Source: Aphrocallistes beatrix (Eukaryota > Porifera > Hexactinellida > Sceptrulophora > Aphrocallistidae). From it: a DNA stretch of 64,000 bases. This document shows, piece by piece, positions 60,590 through 64,000 of this stretch (positions within the stretch are counted from its first letter, which is position 1; each line of letters starts with the position of its first letter). The translations under genes and the position numbers were made by a program. The notes below the pieces were generated by a model. The model was not told where the DNA came from, searched no databases, and was given only the letters and a program-made list of their open reading frames with translations. Location of the stretch: the NCBI GenBank assembly GCA_963281255.1, contig OY725497.1, positions 3,588,968 to 3,652,967 on the forward strand, written 5' to 3'.

Positions 60590-61919
60590 TAGGTCATTCA
60601 ATAAGTCTTGCGGATTGAGTTGTATTTCAATTATTTTCGCTTTAAAGTTCTCAACCTTCATATATAATTTAACCTTAAATCTTATCGTTAAATGTTCCAA
60701 ATTATAGACTGATTGAATAAAAACTCAGAATTTTCTAGCTTTTCACATCACACCTATTTCAGCATACTTGTAGAAAATGGCTTCTAAAGATGATAGTTTC
60801 AATTTGAAATGGAGAGCGTATATTGAATTTCGTACAAAACTCAATATCCAGTGCGTACTGATTCACAATGAGTTGCAGGAGATACTAGGCATGGATTGTC
60901 CTTCCAGATCCACCATTGAGCGATGGGCTGCACGATTTAGGTCTGGAGATACTGATGTGGCAGATTTACATCGCTCAGGGAGACCGATATCCGTCAGCAC
61001 TCCAGACAATATAGCAATAATTGGGAGAATGGTGATGGAAGACAGGTTTTTAACCGTCGATCAGATAGCACATAGTATGGAGATGTCATCGGGAGCAATT
61101 CATTCAATTCTGACAATTCGTCTTGGCTACCGATCGATTTGTGGCAAATGGGTCCCACATATTCTGAGTGAGAAACAAAGGCTCACCCGAATGAATACAG
61201 CCAAGAAGCTCTTGGAAACATATGATAAGTGTGATTCTAGGCGCCTATCAGAAATTATAACTGGTGATGAGACTTGGGTACCGTTTTCCACTCCATATAG
61301 CAAGTATAAAATGCGATCGTGGGTGAAAGGAGATGAAAAACCGGCACAAGTTCCCAGGCCCGATTTCAGAAACCCGAAGGTAATGTATACAATTTTCTTC
61401 AACAGTGGCGGTATTGTATTACAATTACCTTCTGAGAGTGGTAAATCAATCAATGCGACCTATTTACTCAGAAAATCCTACCAAACTTGATTAAAAATGT
61501 AAATGATGCTCGTCCAAAGGCTGGAATGAGAGGTATTAAATTATTGATTGATAATGCCAGTTCCCACACAGCCAGGCTTACCAAGAATTTTTTGGAATCC
61601 GAAAGGATAGATTTACTTCCTCACCCTCCATACTCACCAGACCTAGCTCCCTGTGATTTTTGGCTCTTTCCAAAGTTGAAAATCTATCTCCAGGGTAAAG
61701 AATTTGACACGAGACAAGCACTCGGAACTGCTTTATACCAGTACTTCAAATCCATCCCCGAAGAAGAGTACAGAAAAGTGTTTTTCAGTGGGTTGAAAGA
61801 TTGAGAAAGTGTGTGTCAGTAGGAGGGGATTACTTTGAATAAAAAATCTACTACATTAGTCTCTATAGTGTATACACTTACTTTTGTGATATGACCCGCA
61901 AGACTTTTTGAATGCCCTA
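60590..61919 (+). mobile_element. Mariner (Tc1/mariner) transposon, about 1.33 kb
   Basis: Terminal inverted repeats AGG(T/G)CATTCAA(T/A)AAGTCTTGCGG lie at 60591 onward and, inverted, up to 61918, flanked by TA on both sides as expected for mariner target duplications. It contains a transposase with one frame break. Length, ends and protein all fit a nearly intact mariner. Confidence 0.9.
60777..61804 (+). pseudogene. Mariner transposase with a single frameshift
   Basis: Frame 1 (60777-61490, 237 codons) carries the paired helix-turn-helix DNA-binding half (SRSTIERWAARFRSGDTDV, SMEMSSGAIHSILT) and the first catalytic Asp in IITGDETWV. Frame 2 (61487-61804) carries the second Asp in KLLIDNASSHTA and the third in YSPDLAPCDFWLFPKLK, a DD34D mariner triad. 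The two frames meet near 61470-61490, where one base appears lost; otherwise there is no internal stop. The insertion is probably recent, but the copy is not able to make a full transposase unless the break is a sequencing error. Confidence 0.88.
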
Positions 61920-62535
61920 GTACATAATATGCAGTGCCGTGGAGAGGAGGGGCAGAGGGGGCAAAATCCCCGGGCCCGGACTCAGGTGCAGATCCAAGGG
62001 GAGGGGAATAAGCATGGCCGGCGGAACTGGTCCGGCTTTGGCCGGACCAATTTTATGCCATTATGGCTTATTTTCATATGCAAATTTGCTTTTGGCCGGA
62101 CCAACTTCCGCTTTGGCCGGACCAATAAAAAGTTGCTTCCGCCGGGCCTGATAAGGGGACCATTTTGCTCAGATTAGAACTAGAAGAGGAGAATTTTGGT
62201 TTAGTTATTGTCTTTCTAATTTTATGCCTGAATTCATGCCTTGAAATGAATGAATAATAAGATAAATTAGATAAATTGCTCCACCATAGACGACGAAAAT
62301 AATTGTAGATTGATATTTCAGCGTCTAAGATTAAACATATTTTATGGGGAGCAATCCCCCTGACCCCCTTTAGAATCGCAGTCGGAGTAGTAAATCAAGG
62401 GGCCCGCTTTCGAATTTGGGGCTCTCGTTTGCCATGATAATGTGCATATTAAACAGCATATTGTGTGTAACCAGGGATGGTTTTTTTGGGGTGGGGCGCT
62501 GTTCCCGTACTTTAAATTCCAGAGGGAACGCAAGG
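61920..62535. repeat. Remnants of DNA-transposon-like repeats
   Basis: Contains a phrase common at interspersed-repeat ends (CAAAATCCCCGGGCCCGGAC near 61960-61980), four copies of TTTGGCCGGACCAA (62035-62130), and GGGGAGCAATCCCCCTGACC at about 62345, also typical of element ends. ORFs across it are low-complexity by-products. Family not determined. Confidence 0.5.
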
Positions 62536-63059
62536 GAACTTCTGTTATATTTTTTAACCTTGGGTTTGTGTCTGTGATCATTTGACAGTTTAGTCTTTGA
62601 GACTGAAAATTGTTAGTAATTCGCATCAATGACATTATCATATTATATGGTAGAAATATACGTACTTGTACCAAGTGAAATGAGCACTGTTTTGTATTCT
62701 AGATTGCCCAATGTCCGTAGAAGATGCTCTCGCTGAACGATTTCAATCCAGAGCCAGATCCCCAATGCGTATCGAGCTCTTTATTAGCATAATATATATG
62801 ACTTCGCCGGAATAGATTTGTACCAGTTAGCCAGATTTATGTTCAAATTTCTGATGACGAAGTTTTAAACTCCACATTAGAAGATGCCTGCATCTGTTTT
62901 CTTGATGAATCAACTGAAACTATTTTCAAGTCAGATCCTTCATGCAGGGAACGAATTTCTGTTGAGCTGATCTACGAACTAACCGAATCTTGGAAATCCG
63001 TTCGAAAAAAGCTTGATCAATCTTGAAATGTCTCGTCTCATGGACCAGAGATTATGAAT
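62536..63059. other. Region with an unassigned open-frame remnant
   Basis: From about 62830 to 63026 a plus-strand frame reads VQISDDEVLNSTLEDACIC and on to RISVELIYELTESWKSVRKK, with coding-like composition; the same frame resumes after the MITE at 63413. One TGA interrupts it at about 63024. It may be an old gene or a transposon gene fragment; no family recognised. Confidence 0.35.
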
Positions 63060-63412
63060 TAGGGTTTTTAATCCCGGGATTTCGGGATTGACAAATTCTG
63101 AATCCCGGGATTAATAATTTTCAAGAATTGGTATGCTAGTATTTGTATATAGTTTAATATAACGTAACTATTTATGAATTACGGAAATAATATGAATAAT
63201 GAATAATGAATATAGAATTAACATCTCTATTTCTTTTCTTTTTTCAGATTGTTCCTAAAAAATACAAGTGTGTCTAAAGTGCTATCATTCAGCCTTGTTC
63301 TTAACTTGTTGCATAGATATCCTGAGGATCAGTATCCCGGGATTGAAAAATGAATCCCGGGCTAAAACAAGCCGGGATCCCGGGATCGGGAATCCCGGGA
63401 TTAAAAACCCTA
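63060..63412. mobile_element. hAT-type MITE with 8-bp target duplication
   Basis: The terminal inverted repeats start TAGGGTTTTTAATCCCGGGA and are perfect over 22 bp (63060-63081 and 63391-63412). They are flanked by the exact direct repeat TTATGAAT at 63052-63059 and 63413-63420; an 8-bp duplication is the hallmark of hAT insertion. Inside, the palindrome AATCCCGGGATT and part-copies are repeated several times. No coding capacity. Confidence 0.9.
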
Positions 63413-64000
63413 TTATGAATGCTCTCGATAACTTCAAAATACGTCAGCTACCTCCAGGTTTAGCAGCTCAACTGACCAGAATGGTAATTGATTATTCAAC
63501 TAAATAGGTTTGTTAGGTTTAGCTAAGAATAACTTTTGTAGAATCTAGTTAGTAAGAATAACTTTTGTAGAATCTAGTTGTAGTAGGATTACAGACAGTT
63601 TGTAAACATTTTCCAGTTATTTACTTAGTATATTACTTTTAACTATGAATATATCGGCAGTGAATTAGTATTTAAATCTTGCTTTGTTTTAACGTAGAGA
63701 AGTTTATATTTGATTTAGTGGTTTCCAATAAGTATTTTTTAGTTTTTTTCGTACCCGGAAGTTTCATATTAGTAATTGGTGGCGTTTATCCACGAGACCT
63801 TAATCTAGTCGTGTACAGTTTTATTGAATTAGAACACTAAATTTTGGATACAAAGCCGTCAGAAGCTGTCTTTTGCTTGAGAGTTAACCTGACTAATCAT
63901 GAATTATAAATGAAAAATTATTCAAAATTTATATCCAAAGCTTAAAAAACGATTTGATAGTTCCTTTCTGGAATGAGCAAGGTAGAGGTACGTAGATCTT
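63413..64000. other. Window end, no gene recognised
   Basis: The frame MNALDNFKIRQLPPGLAAQL continues the pre-insertion frame and stops at 63507. The rest is AT-rich, with a short duplication of GAATAACTTTTGTAGAATCTAG (63526-63575). Nothing else supported. Confidence 0.45.

Noticed and set aside
61908..62177. 89-codon ORF with repeated GRTNF motif
   Set aside because: Translation of the TTTGGCCGGACCAA repeat; repeat-derived.

Overview
The window is animal (metazoan) nuclear DNA. It carries orthologues of ECT2, POLQ, SNAPC4, PAAF1, ASNSD1, BIN3, DCTD, NEK6/7, KCTD3/SHKBP1 and MRPL33, plus a PAQR receptor, a K2P channel, a TRIM protein and a basigin-like Ig protein. Genes are dense, intergenic DNA is AT-rich, and many large genes that are intron-rich in vertebrates are single open frames here (ECT2 887 aa, POLQ 1864 aa, KCTD3/SHKBP1 686 aa, ASNSD1 626 aa). 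Most introns I could place are 70-300 bp. This fits a compact, intron-poor genome such as a sponge or another early-branching or reduced animal. That placement is inference; no species marker is present.

Layout. 1-17.7 kb: 3' end of DCTD (+), then on the minus strand ECT2, BIN3, two small proline-rich ORFs, and SNAPC4, whose largest intron contains the whole POLQ gene. 18.7-21.0 kb: a PAQR receptor and a K2P channel, both minus. 21.0-27.0 kb: no gene recognised. 27.0-30.5 kb: an RG-rich mRNA-export adaptor assembled from six small exons (minus), with an intronless multi-pass membrane gene on the opposite strand inside one intron. 31.9-35.7 kb: a RING/B-box protein and ASNSD1. 36.3-51.0 kb: PAAF1, whose two exons join in frame across a 13.5 kb intron. 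That intron holds a NEK6/7 kinase, two tandemly related signal-peptide/TM/PPxY genes, a decayed Harbinger transposon and most of the window's repeats. 51.3-58.4 kb: an NHL protein, a basigin-like Ig protein, an EFG1-like nucleolar protein, MRPL33, a small unknown protein and KCTD3/SHKBP1. 58.4-64 kb: repeats, a mariner element with one frameshift, and a hAT-type MITE.

The most unusual aspects are three gene-in-intron arrangements supported by matching splice phases; a dispersed repeat that carries CRE and AP-1 sites and a hairpin-rich GC end shared with an unrelated repeat body; and a duplicated small membrane-protein gene with a conserved PPPY tail but a rewritten ectodomain. No operon, CRISPR array or convincing tRNA or rRNA gene was seen.
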